From: Geobacillus thermoleovorans
GTDB lineage: Bacteria; Bacillota; Bacilli; Bacillales; Anoxybacillaceae
Length of the DNA: 64,000 bases
Direction of reading: 5' to 3'
NCBI RefSeq assembly: GCF_001610955.1
Contig: NZ_CP014335.1
Location: 1,653,001-1,717,000, forward strand
The notes under the pieces were generated by a model. The model did no database searches. It was not told where the DNA came from and saw nothing but the letters and a program-made list of their open reading frames with translations. Position 1 is the stretch's first letter. Each line of letters starts with the position of its first letter. Positions 17,067-26,170 of the stretch are shown here, in pieces. Made by a program: the position numbers and the translations under genes.

Positions 17067-17707
17067 ATTTGCCCGCCAACCGCTTGGATATCTTCTTCAC
17101 GTTCGACCGTCACGTCAATGGCAATCCGCAGTCCTTTCACAATCGTTTCTAACGCCATGCTAGGCTGTCCTGGATGCCGGGCTGCTTGTTCCGGCAGATA
17201 CGGAATATGGATAAATCCGGCCCGAATGGGCATCTTCACTTGGGCAATATAATGCATCAATCCGTAAAACACATGGTTGCAGACAAACGTTCCCGCTGTA
17301 TAAGAGACAGAGGCTGGTATGCCGTGACGCCTCAACTCATGGACAATCGCTTTGACCGGCAAAGTTGACCAATAGCCAACAGGCCCGCCTGGAACAACGG
17401 GTTCGTCAATCGGCTGATGACCTTCGTTGTCGGGAATGCGGGCATCATTGATGTTCACCGCTATCCTTTCAACGGAAATATCGGCTCTCCCTCCCGCCTG
17501 TCCGACGCAAATCACAATATCGGGATCCACTTGCTTCATTGCATCATGCAAGATTTCTAATGATTGGCCAAATACGGTTGGAATCTCCCGAACTTCAACG
17601 ATATACCGATCGTTTTTCCATCCGGCTGCTTGCTTGGCCGCCTCCAGCGATGGATTCACCGTTTCTCCTCCAAACGGATCAAATCCGGTCACGAGCACTT
17701 TTTTCAT
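17060..17707 (-). CDS. pcp: Pyroglutamyl-peptidase I
   Basis: A cytoplasmic cysteine peptidase that removes N-terminal pyroglutamate. All 215 residues fit the family, and the triad is at the standard numbers: Glu80 (SVERIAVN), Cys143 (GTFVCNHVFY) and His167 (GFIHIPY). GFDPFGG is at 8-14. It is the last gene of the DUF969-DUF979-pcp set, a common grouping in Bacilli. Its 3' end overlaps the symporter remnant, so the last residues (EDIQAVGGQIC) may not be original. Confidence 0.94.
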   Translation of the reverse strand: MKKVLVTGFDPFGGETVNPSLEAAKQAAGWKNDRYIVEVREIPTVFGQSLEILHDAMKQVDPDIVICVGQAGGRADISVERIAVNINDARIPDNEGHQPIDEPVVPGGPVGYWSTLPVKAIVHELRRHGIPASVSYTAGTFVCNHVFYGLMHYIAQVKMPIRAGFIHIPYLPEQAARHPGQPSMALETIVKGLRIAIDVTVEREEDIQAVGGQIC

Positions 17708-17736
17708 CGTATCTTCAGTCCTTTCCCGTTATCGGA

Positions 17737-18699
17737 TTATAAATCCATGAGAGTGACCACATACATTGCAGCGATGTTGAACGCCAACAGAATCAACGCT
17801 GTCGGCACTTGCACGCGAATCACGTGGTTTTTGTCTTTCAAATCAAGCAAGGCGGCGGGCACGATGTTGAAATTCGCCGCCATCGGCGTCATCAAGGTGC
17901 CGCAGTAGCCGGAAAACATCCCGAGGGCGGCCACATGATTCGCATCGACGCCAAATTGTTTGATCAGCAGTGGAACAGCGATCCCCGCTGTCATGACCGG
18001 AAACGCGGCAAAAGCATTGCCCATGATCATCGTAAACAAAGCCATGCCAATACAATAGGCCACCACAATCCAAAACAATGAATGAGTCGGAATGATGTTT
18101 CCTACCAAATTGGACACAGCGGTGCCTACCCCAGCAGTCGTAAAAATCGTCCCTAGCGTTGCCAGCATCTGCGGCAAGAGGGCGGCCCAGCCGATTGATT
18201 CAAGCAGCCTGCGCGATTCTTTAACTGCCATAAACGGAGTGGTCCGAGTCATCGCCATGCTGACGAGCAAAGCAACGAACGTCGCTAGCCCGAGAGACAC
18301 AAGAGTCACGTTTTTCGGATCGAAAAGAAAAGCGTTTCCAACCTTGACATTTTTCAGCCATGTCACACCGATGACAGTCAAAACCGGAATCAACAAGGCC
18401 GGAATGAACAGGCGATGTTTCAATCGATCGCGATGTTGTCTTCTCTCTTCCGGCGTCGCCTCTTGGTAGCTTCCGAGCTTCAATCCCCCGGTTCCGACAA
18501 TGGCCACCATGATAAGCACAAGCACTCCGGTGTAAAACGGGGGAATGATGCTGCCGAACAGCAGTGTCACACCATAAAGGAAATAAAACAACCCTGATGT
18601 GAAGCGCTTCGGGTTTTGACGATCGGCAAAGGTCCACAAGCTTCCCAACACAACCACAATGCCTAAAAATATGTACACCGCTTCAATGGACAACCACAT
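17737..18699 (-). CDS. DUF979 membrane protein
   Basis: 320 residues with about nine helices. It resembles one half of a transporter of the ArsB/NhaD or ion-transporter superfamily (LFTMIMGNAFAAFPVMTAGI, GYCGTLMTPMAANFNIVPAA). DUF979 is nearly always encoded between DUF969 and pcp, so a role in uptake or export of pyroglutamate or a related compound is likely but unproven. The ATG directly follows the DUF969 stop, with the ribosome site inside the end of that gene. Confidence 0.8.
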   Translation of the reverse strand: MWLSIEAVYIFLGIVVVLGSLWTFADRQNPKRFTSGLFYFLYGVTLLFGSIIPPFYTGVLVLIMVAIVGTGGLKLGSYQEATPEERRQHRDRLKHRLFIPALLIPVLTVIGVTWLKNVKVGNAFLFDPKNVTLVSLGLATFVALLVSMAMTRTTPFMAVKESRRLLESIGWAALLPQMLATLGTIFTTAGVGTAVSNLVGNIIPTHSLFWIVVAYCIGMALFTMIMGNAFAAFPVMTAGIAVPLLIKQFGVDANHVAALGMFSGYCGTLMTPMAANFNIVPAALLDLKDKNHVIRVQVPTALILLAFNIAAMYVVTLMDL

Positions 18700-19386
18700 T
18701 CACTCTCTCCCCTTTCCATTCTCCCGATGAAAGAGCTTGTGAAGCGAGCGGTCCAGCCGATGCAGGCGGATGCTGTGAACGATCAGCGCGGCCACGGCCG
18801 TTGGGATCGCCCATAACGCCATATGCAGCGGATCAGAAGGAATGCCGTTTTGATCAAAAAATCCTTTCATCAACAAAATCGCTCCGATGGCGATGAACAC
18901 ATCCTCGCCAAAAAACAACCCGATATTGTCCACCGCTGCGGAATGAGCGCGAATGTCATCCCGGACATGATCCGGCAGTTTTCCGTATTTCGCTTCCGCC
19001 GCTCCTTCTGCCATAGGAGCGACGAGCGGACGAACCATTTGAGCATGGCCGCCGATGGAAGTAAGCCCAGCCGCTGCAGCCGCTTCCCGGATGATCAAAT
19101 AAGCGGTCAAGATTCGTCCTGTTGTCGCGGCTTTGATTTTCGCCACGACACTTTCTGCCTGTTCACGCAATCCAAAACGTTCCAAAATGCCGATGACGGG
19201 CAATGTGGCGATGAACACCGCCATATACCGGTTGGTCGTAAACGCTGTTCCAAATTGTTCAATAATGTCATACAGCGATTGATGGGCGAGCAATCCTGTC
19301 GCCAATCCAGCCGCTGTCACGACAAGAAGTGGATTAATGCGAACAATGAAGCCGATGATGACGATCAACACTCCAATGAGCACCAT
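18700..19386 (-). CDS. DUF969 membrane protein
   Basis: 228 residues and about six helices. It is the first gene of the DUF969-DUF979-pcp operon and probably the partner half of the transporter. NRYMAVFIATLPVIGILERFG and AAAAGLTSIGGHAQMVRPLV are characteristic stretches. The ATG follows GGAGAGGAG. A promoter and an inverted repeat lie upstream. Confidence 0.8.
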   Translation of the reverse strand: MVLIGVLIVIIGFIVRINPLLVVTAAGLATGLLAHQSLYDIIEQFGTAFTTNRYMAVFIATLPVIGILERFGLREQAESVVAKIKAATTGRILTAYLIIREAAAAAGLTSIGGHAQMVRPLVAPMAEGAAEAKYGKLPDHVRDDIRAHSAAVDNIGLFFGEDVFIAIGAILLMKGFFDQNGIPSDPLHMALWAIPTAVAALIVHSIRLHRLDRSLHKLFHRENGKGRE

Positions 19387-19494
19387 GTTTCTCTTCTCCT
19401 CTCCAGCACATTTTACGGCAAATGTTAATACAAATCGTTACGTCGTTCACCCCACTCTATTTCTTAGTCGGCATCCCCCTCTCCTCCATCTGTC

Positions 19495-19511
19495 GTTCCA
19501 CATTTCGGAAC
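19495..19511. promoter_or_regulatory. Inverted repeat in the DUF969 operon leader
   Basis: GTTCC-N7-GGAAC, about 20-35 bases downstream of the inferred start; a possible operator. Just after it on the minus strand GGAGGAGAGGGGG precedes a five-codon frame (Met-Pro-Thr-Lys-Lys-stop). Confidence 0.3.
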
Positions 19512-19535
19512 AATAGTTTCAAATTTGTTATTATC

Positions 19536-19565
19536 ATTATATAATTGAGAAAAATTAAAAATCAA
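19536..19565 (-). promoter_or_regulatory. Promoter of the DUF969-DUF979-pcp operon
   Basis: TTGATT (19565-19560), an 18-base spacer and TATAAT (19541-19536) on the minus strand in an A/T-rich region. Confidence 0.5.
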
Positions 19566-19718
19566 TAAATACTTACCGAAAATTTACTTTACAAAATAAA
19601 ACATCAACTTGACCGAACCCGTCATGATACATCAAGCCCCCTCTTCGTTGCATCCCTTGCCCCTATTTTGTATCATGAATAATTAAGAGAAATTTAGCAG
19701 AAAAAGGAGGTGCCAACC

Positions 19719-20333
19719 ATGACCAAACAACTCCCTCCCGGCCAATTCGAAACGGAAAAATGGCCGATTTTGCATGAGGGCGATGTGTACCAATTCGATG
19801 AAGCGACGTGGAATTTCCGATTGTTCGGCGATGTGAAAGAGGAAGTGTCGCTTTCGTATCAAGAAGTGATGCAGCTGCCGAAGACGGTTTCAACCATCGA
19901 TATGCATTGTGTCACAACATGGTCAAAATTCGACACGACGTTTGAAGGCATCGCCTTCCGCGAGTTTTTGCGCTTTGTGGAGCTAGATCCTGATGTGAAA
20001 TACGTGAAAATTTACGGATATTTAAACGGCGACCGGTTCGGCTATTCGGCGAACTTGCCGCTTGAAGCGCTGATGGGCGATGATGCCTTGTTTGTCTATC
20101 GATGGAAAGACAAGCATCACGACTGGCAGGACATCTCGCCGAAGCACGGCTATCCGCTCCGTTTCATTCCGCCGGCGACGTTTTACTTATGGAAAGGGGC
20201 GAAATGGGCGTCCGGCATCCGCTTTATGAAAAAGGACGAGCCGGGCTACTGGGAAGAGCGCGGTTATTCGATGACCGCCAATCCGTTTAAAGAGGAGCGG
20301 TTTGCCGAGTGGGTGCCGCGGATTCGCTTTTGA
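19719..20333 (+). CDS. Sulfite oxidase-like molybdopterin protein, YuiH-like
   Basis: 204 residues with the molybdopterin-binding fold of sulfite oxidases. The cysteine that ligates molybdenum is in TIDMHCVTTWSKFD, and the RFIPPATFYLWKGAKWASGI stretch is typical. It lacks a heme domain and an obvious signal peptide. B. subtilis YuiH is the nearest relative I recall; the substrate is unknown. The ATG at 19719 follows AAAGGAGGTG exactly, so two earlier in-frame starts are rejected. Confidence 0.82.
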   Translation: MTKQLPPGQFETEKWPILHEGDVYQFDEATWNFRLFGDVKEEVSLSYQEVMQLPKTVSTIDMHCVTTWSKFDTTFEGIAFREFLRFVELDPDVKYVKIYGYLNGDRFGYSANLPLEALMGDDALFVYRWKDKHHDWQDISPKHGYPLRFIPPATFYLWKGAKWASGIRFMKKDEPGYWEERGYSMTANPFKEERFAEWVPRIRF

Positions 20334-20340
20334 CAAAGCA

Positions 20341-20373
20341 AAAAGCGAGGGGTCGGAAATCCCTCGCTTTTTG
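20341..20373. terminator. Bidirectional terminator
   Basis: AAAAAGCGAGGG, a short loop and CCCTCGCTTTTT between convergent genes. Confidence 0.85.
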
Positions 20374-20377
20374 ATCA

Positions 20378-20962
20378 TCAAGCGGCTTGGCGGGATGCCG
20401 CTTGTTTCTCAAGCCAAGCACGAAGACGCCAAAAGAGAAGCTGAAATACGATGGCCGCCATCGCTCCTTTGACGGCGTTAAACGGCAAAATCGCCGATAC
20501 CACCAACGCCTTCGCTTCCGGCGCGCTCATCTGCGGAGCGCCAAGGAAAAGCGTGTACGCCGGCATAAAGACGTAGTAGTTGAGCACGCTCATGACGAGC
20601 GCCATTGTCACTGTTCCCGCCGCCAACCCCAGCAGCAAGCCTTTTTTCGATGCGGCTTTCCCATAAATATAGGAAACCGGCAAAATAAACGCCGCCCCAG
20701 CGGTAAAGTTGGCGATTTGGCCGATCGGAACGCCGGTCGCACTGCCGACAAAAACATAGTTCAACACGTTTTTCAAGAGTTCGACCGCCACGCCGGCGAG
20801 CGGGCCGTACAACAGCGCGGCGACAAGCGCCGGGATGTCGCTGAAGTCGACAAGCAAAAAGTTCGGAAACGGCGGCAGCGGAAAGTTGAGCATCATGAGC
20901 ACATGCGCCATGGCGCTCAACACTCCGATGCCGACAAAGGCGCGGATGGAAATGCGTTTCAT
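20378..20962 (-). CDS. ribU: Riboflavin ECF transporter S component
   Basis: 194 residues, the substrate-binding membrane subunit of an energy-coupling-factor transporter for riboflavin. Six hydrophobic helices are present, with the S-component hallmarks AAALLYGPLAGVAVELLKN and GQIANFTAGAAFILPVSYIYG. An FMN riboswitch and conditional terminator upstream identify the substrate. The ATG at 20962 follows AAGGGGAGGAG; upstream in-frame starts lie inside the leader. The shared EcfA/A'/T module is not in the window. Confidence 0.92.
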   Translation of the reverse strand: MKRISIRAFVGIGVLSAMAHVLMMLNFPLPPFPNFLLVDFSDIPALVAALLYGPLAGVAVELLKNVLNYVFVGSATGVPIGQIANFTAGAAFILPVSYIYGKAASKKGLLLGLAAGTVTMALVMSVLNYYVFMPAYTLFLGAPQMSAPEAKALVVSAILPFNAVKGAMAAIVFQLLFWRLRAWLEKQAASRQAA

Positions 20963-21027
20963 GTTTGTTCTCCTCCCCTTCTCGTGATTCATCCTCACAA
21001 GAAGAAGGCTGCCGCCGCGAGCGCCAA

Positions 21028-21066
21028 CAAAAACTCCCTTAAACCGAACGAGGCTTAAGGGAGAAA
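21028..21066 (-). terminator. Riboswitch-controlled terminator ahead of ribU
   Basis: On the minus strand CTCCCTTAA...TTTAAGGGAG followed by TTTTTG, between the FMN aptamer and the ribU start. It is the expression platform for transcription attenuation. Confidence 0.85.
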
Positions 21067-21119
21067 AAGGGTGTGCGCAACTAGACGTTCGCATGCGCCA
21101 AAACGAACGCCGGCAAACC

Positions 21120-21250
21120 TTCATCTTCTCCCATCCAGACTATACTGTCGGCTCCGGACTCGCACCGGATCCTGCCTTGCGGCTCGCGGGCTGAGAGGCC
21201 AAGCGCCTCATCACCGCCGGTCGGGAATTTCACCCTGCCCCGAAGATGAA
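21120..21250 (-). ncRNA. FMN riboswitch (RFN element)
   Basis: The P1 stem TTCATCTTC/GAAGATGAA closes an aptamer containing the conserved GGGGCAGGGTGAAATTCCC, GACCGGCGGT, GATCCGGTGCGATTCCGG-like (here GTGCGAGTCCGG) and CAGTATAGTCTGGATGGGAG segments. FMN binding should favour the downstream terminator and shut ribU off. Confidence 0.95.
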
Positions 21251-21284
21251 TCGCTTATCCGTTTTTTATTATTCCGATGAATTT

Positions 21285-21313
21285 AGTATACAATTCCTTT
21301 TTGGGTTTGTCTA
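21285..21313 (-). promoter_or_regulatory. Promoter of the ribU transcript
   Basis: TAGACA (21313-21308), a 17-base spacer and TATACT (21290-21285), ending about 35 bases before the aptamer. Confidence 0.65.
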
Positions 21314-21335
21314 CGATTTTTTGCTTGCGGCTTGA

Positions 21336-22553
21336 TTATTCCCGCATCGGAAGCGAATCTCCCGGTTCGAGCACCGGTGGGGCGACTTGAACCAAATCGG
21401 CGTATTTCAATCCCGTCCCCGTGTTGAGCACGACGACCTTCTCCCCATCACGAATCCAACCGCTCTCGCGCAACGTTCGTGCCGCCGCAAACGCCGCCGC
21501 TCCTTCCGGGCAAATGAACGCCCCTTCCAGTTTCGCCACCATCTGCTGTTGGGCCAAAATCGCCTCATCGCTGATCGCAATGGCGCAGCCGTTCGTCTCA
21601 TACACCGCCTCAAGAACAAGAAAGTCGCCAAGCGCTTTCGGCACATTGATGCCAAACGCCACTGTATGGGCGTTCGGCCAAAACTCCGATTCACGTTTTT
21701 TCTCCTTCCACGCCTTGACGATCGGCGCGCAATGCTCGGCCTGCACAGCGACCAGCCGCGGCATGCGGCCGTCCACCCAGCCGAGCGCCTGCAGTTCTTT
21801 GATCGCCTTGTAAATGCCGATCAACCCGACGCCGCCGCCGGTCGGATACAAAATGACATCCGGGAGCTGCCAAGAGAACTGCTCGGCGATCTCCAGCCCC
21901 ATCGTTTTCTTCCCTTCAATCCGGTACGGTTCTTTCAACGTCGACGCATCGTACCAGCCGTATTCGCGGATCGCTTTGGCGACGATTTGCCCGGCATCGC
22001 TAATGAGGCCGTTGACGAAATACAATTCCGCCCCAGCGATGGCGCATTCCTTTCGCGTCAGTTCCGGCGCCTCAACCGGCATGACGACCGTCGCCTGAAT
22101 GCCCGCCCGCGCCGCGTACAGCGACCACGCCGCTCCCGCGTTGCCGTTTGTCGGCATCGCGAGCTGTTTGACGCCCAATTCCTTTGCTTTAGAAATCCCA
22201 ACCGCCGCGCCGCGGGCTTTAAACGTCCCTGTCGGAATAACCCCTTCGTCTTTCATGTAGAGCGCTTCAATGCCGATTTCCCGCCCTAAGCGCGGCATCG
22301 GCACAAGCGGCGTCATCCCTTCGCCGAGCGACACGATATGTTCAGGATGCTTTACCGGCAGCAACTCATGATAACGCCATAAATTCGCTTCACGTTCCCT
22401 CAGCACATCCCTCTTGACTTTTTGGCGCATCGCCTCCAAGTCGTAAGCGACAAGAAGCGGCGAACCGCATTCGCAAAGTTGATGGATTTGGTCGACATCG
22501 TATGTACGTTCACACTTCGGACAATACAGATGAGACACGTAGCTGAATGACAT
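21336..22553 (-). CDS. Threonine synthase
   Basis: A PLP enzyme converting O-phosphohomoserine to threonine. 405 residues. Unlike the short Bacillus ThrC it begins with a zinc-ribbon-like motif (Cys11, Cys14, Cys27, Cys29 in YCPKCERT...LCECG). The PLP lysine is residue 112 in GTFKARG and the phosphate-binding glycine loop is PTGGGVGLIG. It stands alone, away from hom and thrB, so it may be a second synthase, and the exact substrate is inferred. The ATG at 22553 follows AAAGGAGAAG. Confidence 0.85.
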   Translation of the reverse strand: MSFSYVSHLYCPKCERTYDVDQIHQLCECGSPLLVAYDLEAMRQKVKRDVLREREANLWRYHELLPVKHPEHIVSLGEGMTPLVPMPRLGREIGIEALYMKDEGVIPTGTFKARGAAVGISKAKELGVKQLAMPTNGNAGAAWSLYAARAGIQATVVMPVEAPELTRKECAIAGAELYFVNGLISDAGQIVAKAIREYGWYDASTLKEPYRIEGKKTMGLEIAEQFSWQLPDVILYPTGGGVGLIGIYKAIKELQALGWVDGRMPRLVAVQAEHCAPIVKAWKEKKRESEFWPNAHTVAFGINVPKALGDFLVLEAVYETNGCAIAISDEAILAQQQMVAKLEGAFICPEGAAAFAAARTLRESGWIRDGEKVVVLNTGTGLKYADLVQVAPPVLEPGDSLPMRE

Positions 22554-22863
22554 GGTTTGGCTTCTCCTTTCCATTTGTTTCATCCGCACGAGGCAGAAAG
22601 CACCTACTTTCGCGTTTCTGACGAGACACTGGCCTTTTCATTATACCATAACCGTCCTCTGCCGCCGGCGCCTGTAATGGCAGCGTCCGTACGCCAGTAC
22701 GCCAACTTTGGGGCATCATAGCGCCAAGTAGGAAATGGTCCCCTCTTTTTTACCGTTTGAAGCCGCATATGGTAAAATAAAACGGAAACCGCCTCTTTTT
22801 TCTCACTGCATCGGCGGAATGATTCGCTGATCCAGAAAAACTTATACATAAGGAGATGAACCA

Positions 22864-24099
22864 ATGAAACAGGAACTCATCGAACGCTTCATCCGCTACG
22901 CGAAAGTCAACACTCAATCCGATCCAAACAGCCATACGTGCCCATCGACTTCGGGACAGTGGGAGCTGGCGAGAATGCTCGTCGAAGAGCTGAAGGCGAT
23001 CGGGATGGAAGATGTGACGATCGATGACAACGGCTACGTGATGGCGACGTTGCCGGCCAATACGGACAAAAACGTGCCAGTGATCGGCTTTTTGGCTCAT
23101 ATGGACACCGCGCCGGAATTTACCGGAGCCAACGTCAACCCGCAATTGATTGACTCGTACGACGGCGGGGACATCGTGTTAAACAAAGAACAAGGCATCA
23201 TCTTGTCGCCAAACGATTTCCCGGAGCTCGCTCACTACAAAGGGCATACGCTCATCACGACCGATGGGACGACGCTGCTTGGTGCTGACGATAAAGCCGG
23301 AATCGCCGAAATTATGACCGCGATGAACTATCTCATTCAACACCCGGAAATCAAGCACGGCAAAGTGCGCGTCGCCTTTACGCCGGATGAGGAAATTGGC
23401 CGCGGGCCGCATAAATTTGACGTTGCCAAATTCGGCGCCCAATTTGCCTACACGGTCGACGGCGGGCCGCTTGGCGAATTGGAGTATGAAAGCTTTAACG
23501 CTGCCGAAGCGAAAATCACGATCAAAGGCAAAAACGTCCATCCGGGCACAGCGAAAGGAAAAATGATCAACTCGATCAAAATCGCCATGGAGTTCGAGCA
23601 GCAGTTGCCAGCCCATGAGGCGCCTGAGCATACGGAAGGATATGAAGGGTTTTACCATTTGCTTTCGTTCCAAGGCAGTGTAGAGGAAACGAAGCTTCAT
23701 TACATCATCCGCGACTTTGACCGCGAACAGTTTGAGGCTCGCAAAGCGAAAATGAAAGAGATCGCGGCTTCGCTTGCGCAAAAATATGGAAACGACCGAA
23801 TCACTCTCGAAATCAACGACCAATATTACAACATGCGCGAAAAAATCGAGCCGGTGCGCCACATTGTTGACATCGCCCACGAAGCGATGACGAACTTGGG
23901 CATTGAACCAAAGGTGAAACCGATCCGCGGCGGTACAGACGGGTCGCAGCTCTCCTACATGGGGCTGCCGACGCCGAACCTTTTCGCCGGCGGCGAAAAC
24001 TTCCACGGCCGCTACGAATACATTTCCGCCGACAATATGGTGAAAGCGGCCGAAGTGATCGTGGAGATCATCAAGCTGTTCGAGCAAAAAGCATCTTGA
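22864..24099 (+). CDS. pepT: Peptidase T (tripeptide aminopeptidase)
   Basis: A cytoplasmic dizinc aminopeptidase of the M20B family that releases the N-terminal residue of tripeptides. 411 residues, full length. Metal ligands: His79 and Asp81 (AHMDTAPE), Asp142 (GADDKAG), Glu177 beside the catalytic Glu176 (TPDEEIG), an aspartate in TVDGG and a histidine in NFHGRYE. The dimerisation domain ([17 protein letters not shown]) is intact. AAGGAGATG precedes the ATG. A hairpin terminator follows at 24181. Confidence 0.96.
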   Translation: MKQELIERFIRYAKVNTQSDPNSHTCPSTSGQWELARMLVEELKAIGMEDVTIDDNGYVMATLPANTDKNVPVIGFLAHMDTAPEFTGANVNPQLIDSYDGGDIVLNKEQGIILSPNDFPELAHYKGHTLITTDGTTLLGADDKAGIAEIMTAMNYLIQHPEIKHGKVRVAFTPDEEIGRGPHKFDVAKFGAQFAYTVDGGPLGELEYESFNAAEAKITIKGKNVHPGTAKGKMINSIKIAMEFEQQLPAHEAPEHTEGYEGFYHLLSFQGSVEETKLHYIIRDFDREQFEARKAKMKEIAASLAQKYGNDRITLEINDQYYNMREKIEPVRHIVDIAHEAMTNLGIEPKVKPIRGGTDGSQLSYMGLPTPNLFAGGENFHGRYEYISADNMVKAAEVIVEIIKLFEQKAS

Positions 24100-24180
24100 T
24101 CTGCGGAAAAACTCTCTTGAACGATCTTTTTTCGATCGTCCAAGCACAAGCGGCTGCAAGCCCGCCCATTAGGAGTAAAG

Positions 24181-24213
24181 AAAAGGTGTCCCGAGTCTTT
24201 TGGGGACACCTTC
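24181..24213. terminator. Terminator after pepT, GGTGTCCC-type hairpin
   Basis: GGTGTCCC (24185-24192), a 10-base loop and GGGACACC (24203-24210) with A-run before and TTC after. It lies between convergent pepT and the 5'-nucleotidase gene and resembles the 8936-8972 hairpin. Confidence 0.7.
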
Positions 24214-24268
24214 TTCATTAGATAAGCGACCGTTCGCCCTTCCATCCTTTTTCCTCGGTCAACACCTG

Positions 24269-25891
24269 TTACGGAAGCCGGTTGATCCGCCCCTCGATCC
24301 GTGCTGAGAACGGTTGCTCAAGACCGCGAATATACGAGACAAGGGCATCCAAATCGACCGGGCCGACCTCGCGGTTTGTCCCATGCGTCAACACCGTGAA
24401 CCCATCGCCGCCGTCGGCGAGGAAGCTGTTGACTGTCACCGTGTACTCGGCGTCCGGTTTTAGCGGTGTGCCGTCAGGAAGCTGAATGTCAATGACTTTT
24501 TCTCCGACCGGCTTGCTGGCGCTCCATGTATAGCGGAGGCCGGAGATTTGCAGCATGCGCGTTTGGGTTGGCTGCCATTGTTGATTCAAAAGCTGGCGGA
24601 TTTGCGCGCCGGTGAGCGTCATTTTCACGAGCTGGTTGTTGAACGGCTGAACGTTGTACAATTCGCCCCACGTCACTTCGCCTTGTTCAATATCGGCGCG
24701 AATGCCGCCCGGGTTCATAAAGGCAAAATCGGTTTTCATCGCCGCCCGCTGGGCATCGGCGATCAAATTGCCCAAGGCGGACTCGCCGCTTTCGTTTTGT
24801 TCATCGGTGATCGTTTCGGCTGCTGTGCCGACGACTTGATTGACAAGCGGCGCCACTTTCGCTTCATATTTTTCGACGAGGGCACGGATTTCCGGGTCCG
24901 GAGTGATGCCGTCATGATAGGTCGTCACGATCTCCGCTTTTTTGGCGACGACGTCTTTCGTACGCGGGTCGATTTTCAAATCGACATCAGAAAACGCCGT
25001 GCCGTACGAATACGACTGAACGAGCAGCTTGCCGTCCACAACCGCATTTAAATAGGCATGGTTATGACCGGCGAAAATCACATCGACTTCATCATCGACA
25101 TTTTTGGCGATATCGACAATTTCCCCGCTTGCGTTTGTCCCATCCGGATTGGATACGCCTGGGTTATGGGCGAGAACGACGATCGTTTGCACCCCTTTTT
25201 TCTTCAGTTCCCGGACCGCTTTGTTAATCGCTGTTGCTTCATCGATGAACTTGACTCCCGCGACGCCGCTTGGCGTCACAATCGTTGGTGTTTCCGTGAG
25301 CGTGACGCCGATCAATCCGATCGGCATGCCGTTGACCCGCTTAATCACATATGGCGGGAGAATCGGCTTTCCCGTTTGCGCATCAACGACGTTGGCGCTC
25401 ACGTACGGAAAATCTGCTCCGGCGAAATCGCCGGTCGCCGGGTGATATCCGCCATGGATCAAGCGGAGCATTTCCGCTACTCCTTCATCAAACTCATGGT
25501 TGCCAAGGGTGCCGACGTCAAAGCCGAGCTTATTGAGCACTTCGATCGTCGGCTCGTCCTCTAGCAGCGCCGATACCGGCGGGCTGGCGCCAACCGCATC
25601 GCCGGCATGGACGAGCAGCGTATTTTTGTTTTCCGCCTCCCGCTGTTTCAAATAAGCGGCTAAATAATCAGCCCGTCCAACTTCCCGCCCGCCGACTTTT
25701 CTCGTCACATTCAACTGGCCGTGGAAGTCGTTAATGCCTAACAGCTGCACCTCAATATAACGGTGCGAAGAAGCAGGCGGCTTCCCCTTGCTTTTCCCGT
25801 TCCCTGCCGCCCCAACTGGAGCCGCGGCCAGCACCGCTGCAACAGCCAATGCGGATAGCACCCGTCTTCCCCATCGTTTGGAATTCTTCAT
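24269..25891 (-). CDS. Secreted 5'-nucleotidase / 2',3'-cyclic phosphodiesterase family protein
   Basis: 540 residues. A Sec signal peptide (basic start, LSALAVAAVLAAAPVGAAG) is followed by a calcineurin-like metallophosphatase domain: GINDFHGQL, HAGDAVGASP, TLGNHEFDEG, LAHNPG and AGHNHAYLN carry the metal ligands. The C-terminal 5'-nucleotidase domain has NPGGIRADI, NVQPFNNQL and NSFLADGGDGF. No LPxTG or S-layer anchor is visible, so it is probably released. The likely role is recovery of phosphate or nucleosides outside the cell. The ATG follows GAAAGGGG. Confidence 0.92.
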   Translation of the reverse strand: MKNSKRWGRRVLSALAVAAVLAAAPVGAAGNGKSKGKPPASSHRYIEVQLLGINDFHGQLNVTRKVGGREVGRADYLAAYLKQREAENKNTLLVHAGDAVGASPPVSALLEDEPTIEVLNKLGFDVGTLGNHEFDEGVAEMLRLIHGGYHPATGDFAGADFPYVSANVVDAQTGKPILPPYVIKRVNGMPIGLIGVTLTETPTIVTPSGVAGVKFIDEATAINKAVRELKKKGVQTIVVLAHNPGVSNPDGTNASGEIVDIAKNVDDEVDVIFAGHNHAYLNAVVDGKLLVQSYSYGTAFSDVDLKIDPRTKDVVAKKAEIVTTYHDGITPDPEIRALVEKYEAKVAPLVNQVVGTAAETITDEQNESGESALGNLIADAQRAAMKTDFAFMNPGGIRADIEQGEVTWGELYNVQPFNNQLVKMTLTGAQIRQLLNQQWQPTQTRMLQISGLRYTWSASKPVGEKVIDIQLPDGTPLKPDAEYTVTVNSFLADGGDGFTVLTHGTNREVGPVDLDALVSYIRGLEQPFSARIEGRINRLP

Positions 25892-26105
25892 TCCCGGTTC
25901 CCCTTTCTCTCGCCTTCTCGTTCACTCCCATTATATCCTTGCGAGTCAGTACAATGATAGAGCAGAAAGGATGATTTCTCGTAAATATTTTGTAAATTCA
26001 CAACTGACTGTTGAGAACAACAGAAACAAAAAAGACCGCCCGATAGAGTCTGTTGAACGTATCTCTTCGGACAGCCTTTCTTTTTTAGCTCGATGGACAG
26101 CCTGC

Positions 26106-26170
26106 CGTGGGGCGGGTGTTCCCAAGAATCTCCCACCTCGAAGCACAAGCGTAGGTGGGAGAGCGTTCAA
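26106..26170 (+). mobile_element. IS200/IS605-type right end with omega-RNA-like scaffold, no transposase
   Basis: GGGCGGGTGTTCCCAAGAATC runs into the perfect stem TCTCCCACCT (26129-26138) / AGGTGGGAGA (26153-26162) and then GCGTTCAAC. This is the layout of the right ends of IS605-group elements, where the same RNA forms the guide scaffold of TnpB nucleases. Neither tnpA nor tnpB lies between here and the 5'-nucleotidase gene (25892-26105 holds no gene). The end abuts the amt remnant, whose stop codon TGA is supplied by the TTGAAC of this boundary. Confidence 0.6.
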
